From Candidatus Hydrogenedentota bacterium (GTDB lineage Bacteria > Hydrogenedentota > Hydrogenedentia > Hydrogenedentales > SLHB01), in NCBI GenBank assembly GCA_003557825.1, contig PWNM01000503.1, positions 1 through 7,389 of the forward strand: DNA of 7,389 bases, written 5' to 3'. Shown in pieces: positions 5,913 through 7,389 of the stretch (position 1 is the first letter of the stretch; every line of letters starts with the position of its first letter). A program made the translations under genes and the position numbers. The notes under the pieces were generated by a model, which was given only the letters and a program-made list of their open reading frames with translations, did no database searches and was not told where the DNA came from.

Positions 5913-7274
5913 ATGAACCGACCGAACATTCTCTTTCTCATGAGCGACGAGCACCGCGCCGACGTCACTGGCTATGCGGGAGACTCCGTTGTTCATACGC
6001 CCAACCTCGACTGGCTCGCCGAGAGCGGCGTGGTCTTCCGCAACGCCTATACCCCCTCCCCGATTTGTGTGCCCGGTCGTCAGTGTTTGACCTCGGGGCA
6101 GTTGCCGAAGACGTGCCAATGCGAGGGCTGGGTGGATCTGCAACCGGGCTACCCAACCTTTCCCCGGCAGTTTTCCCGATACGCCTACAACGCCGTCTGC
6201 AGCGGCAAACTCCACCACCTGACCCAGGACCAAATGCAAGGTTGGACAGCGCGCATCGCCCCCGATGGCGCGTGCGGTGATGGCTACATCGAAAACCGCG
6301 TTCCCGGAGAATTCGAACGCTACACACCCGCACCCGGCACGGGCAAATGGCCCACCCAACGGGAAATCGAGGAAGCGAGGGCTGCCGAAGGGCCTAACCA
6401 GCGGTTCGACGCGCACGCCGTAAGCGCTACCTTCAACTTCTTCGACCGCTACTTCGAAGACCGCGAATACCGCCGCCCGCAATCCCACCGCCCCTTGCTC
6501 TTCAAGCTCAGCCTACGCCAGCCGCACTACCCTTACTTCACCGATCAGGCGCGCTTCGACCACTACCTCCCGCGCGTACCCATCTACAGCGAACCGCCTT
6601 GCGACCATCCCGTCCTCTCCCTCAGCCAGCAGTTCGACACCGTTGATGTGTCCGACGATGCCATCCGCCGGGCCACCGCCGCCTATTACGGCATGATCGA
6701 CCAAGTGGACACCTACTACGGCCAAGTCATGGACAAGCTAAAGGCCCTCGGGCAAGACCTCGACGACTGGATCATCGTTTACACCTCCGACCACGGGGAG
6801 ATGCTGGGACAGCACGGCATCTGGGAGAAGGGCCGTTTCTATGAGGGAAGCGTCCGCGTACCCCTCATCATCCGCTGGCCGAAAGGATTCGAAGGGGGAC
6901 GCGTTGTCGATGAAAACGTCAATCTCTGCGACCTTTTCGCGACCCTCTGCGATCTGGCCGGCCTTGAAATCCCCGGCAATCTCGACAGCCGCAGCCTCGC
7001 TCCCCTCCTCCGGGGTGAATCCGTGAACTGGCGCAACGAGACGATCTCGCAATACCGGTCCTTCGTCATGATCAAACAGGATCACCTCAAATACCAATAC
7101 TACGGCGAAGACATCCCGGAAGTGCTCTTCGATCTGCGGGCCGATCCCGGTGAAACGAAAAACTTCGCCGGGGACGCTGCTTACGCGCAATACATGCGCG
7201 CATTCCACCAACGGCTTGCCGAACTGGGGCACGGACCCAACGCCGACCCGCACTACATAAACGCAGGGTATTAA
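5913..7274 (+). CDS. Cys-type S1-family sulfatase, no signal peptide
   Basis: A sulfatase of 453 residues, a usual length, hydrolyses a sulfate ester on a sugar or other alcohol using a formylglycine made from Cys52. The activation motif is CVPGR at 52-56 (C-x-P-x-R), with SG where TG is more common. Metal-site residues appear as MSDEH (10-14) and TSDHGE (291-296, Asp293/His294). Other family landmarks are HTPNLDWLAESGV (28-40), GKLHH (98-102), PHYPY (204-208), HGIWEKGRFYEGSVRVPLIIRWP (301-323) and a C-terminal VLFDLRADPGETKN. The start is fixed by an in-frame TAA at 5901-5903, so no signal peptide is hidden upstream; the enzyme should stay in the cytoplasm. No clear ribosome-binding site is visible. 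It is divergent from the lyase/transporter operon and probably desulfates imported fragments. Maturation needs a formylglycine-generating enzyme (anSME or FGE) encoded elsewhere. The exact substrate cannot be read. Confidence 0.95.
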   Translation: MNRPNILFLMSDEHRADVTGYAGDSVVHTPNLDWLAESGVVFRNAYTPSPICVPGRQCLTSGQLPKTCQCEGWVDLQPGYPTFPRQFSRYAYNAVCSGKLHHLTQDQMQGWTARIAPDGACGDGYIENRVPGEFERYTPAPGTGKWPTQREIEEARAAEGPNQRFDAHAVSATFNFFDRYFEDREYRRPQSHRPLLFKLSLRQPHYPYFTDQARFDHYLPRVPIYSEPPCDHPVLSLSQQFDTVDVSDDAIRRATAAYYGMIDQVDTYYGQVMDKLKALGQDLDDWIIVYTSDHGEMLGQHGIWEKGRFYEGSVRVPLIIRWPKGFEGGRVVDENVNLCDLFATLCDLAGLEIPGNLDSRSLAPLLRGESVNWRNETISQYRSFVMIKQDHLKYQYYGEDIPEVLFDLRADPGETKNFAGDAAYAQYMRAFHQRLAELGHGPNADPHYINAGY

Positions 7275-7389
7275 ATTAGCCTTGAGGCAGACGCGGGCTG
7301 AGGTTCCATGCGCTCGCCAAGATGCGCGAACATGTCGGCGATCTTGTTCGCCGAAGCGGCATGGAGGGCACGCGCCATGGCGATCTCCT
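7271..7389 (-). CDS. Unidentified gene, C-terminal 38 codons (enters from the right edge)
   Basis: An open minus frame from the window edge to TAA at 7273-7271 encodes EIAMARALHAASANKIADMF and then HLGERMEPQPASASRLI. Codon use is strongly G/C in the third position (ATC, GCC, GCG, CTC, AAC, AAG, GAC, TTC, GGC, GAG, CGC) until the last few codons, whereas the other two frames give implausible Arg/Cys/Pro-rich peptides. The Ala-rich helical stretch followed by a Pro/Ser-rich tail looks like the end of a normal protein. Too little is present to name a family. Its stop overlaps the sulfatase stop by two bases in convergent orientation. Confidence 0.55.
   Translation of the reverse strand, partial: EIAMARALHAASANKIADMFAHLGERMEPQPASASRLI

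Noticed and set aside
5769..6488. Minus-strand ORF of 239 codons over the sulfatase start
   Set aside because: Shadow of the sulfatase, whose active-site motif lies in the same stretch on the plus strand; the frame crosses the intergenic boundary without sensible content.

Overview
The window (about 57% GC by eye, strongly GC-biased third codon positions) looks like a polysaccharide-utilisation segment from a free-living, probably aquatic heterotroph. The gene styles suggest the Verrucomicrobiota/Lentisphaerota/Kiritimatiellota side of the PVC group: sulfatase, BNR_4 propeller enzyme, a large oligopeptide/oligosaccharide-type ABC importer and repeat-rich intergenic DNA. This taxonomic guess is inference; no marker gene is present.

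Layout. A minus-strand run of three genes occupies 5047 down to 1. First comes a secreted seven-bladed-propeller protein of the BNR_4 family (3512-5047). After a 39-base gap follows a giant fusion of a family-5 solute-binding protein and a DppB-type permease in one polypeptide (194-3472). Overlapping its stop by four bases is the start of a DppC/OppC-type permease (1-197) that runs off the window. An 865-bp intergenic region (5048-5912) separates this operon from a divergent plus-strand Cys-type sulfatase (5913-7274). The sulfatase runs tail-to-tail, with overlapping stop codons, into the end of an unidentified minus-strand gene (7271-7389).

How the genes may work together. The BNR_4 protein keeps a His/His/Tyr/Arg constellation with the spacing I recall for ulvan-lyase-type enzymes, so it may cut a (sulfated) uronic-acid polysaccharide outside the cytoplasm. 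The fused receptor-permease plus its DppC partner could import the fragments. The sulfatase has no signal peptide and may desulfate them inside the cell. The order and topology are seen in the sequence; the substrate is inference.

Most unusual items: (i) the single-chain receptor-permease fusion with an N-terminal anchor and an extra membrane helix at the junction that keeps the topology right; (ii) the intergenic region, which carries an inverted pair of 9-bp-period tandem repeats, at least seven compact hairpins (three of them under one closing stem), and short minus-strand ORFs with coding-like composition that may be gene remnants or parts of dispersed repeats.
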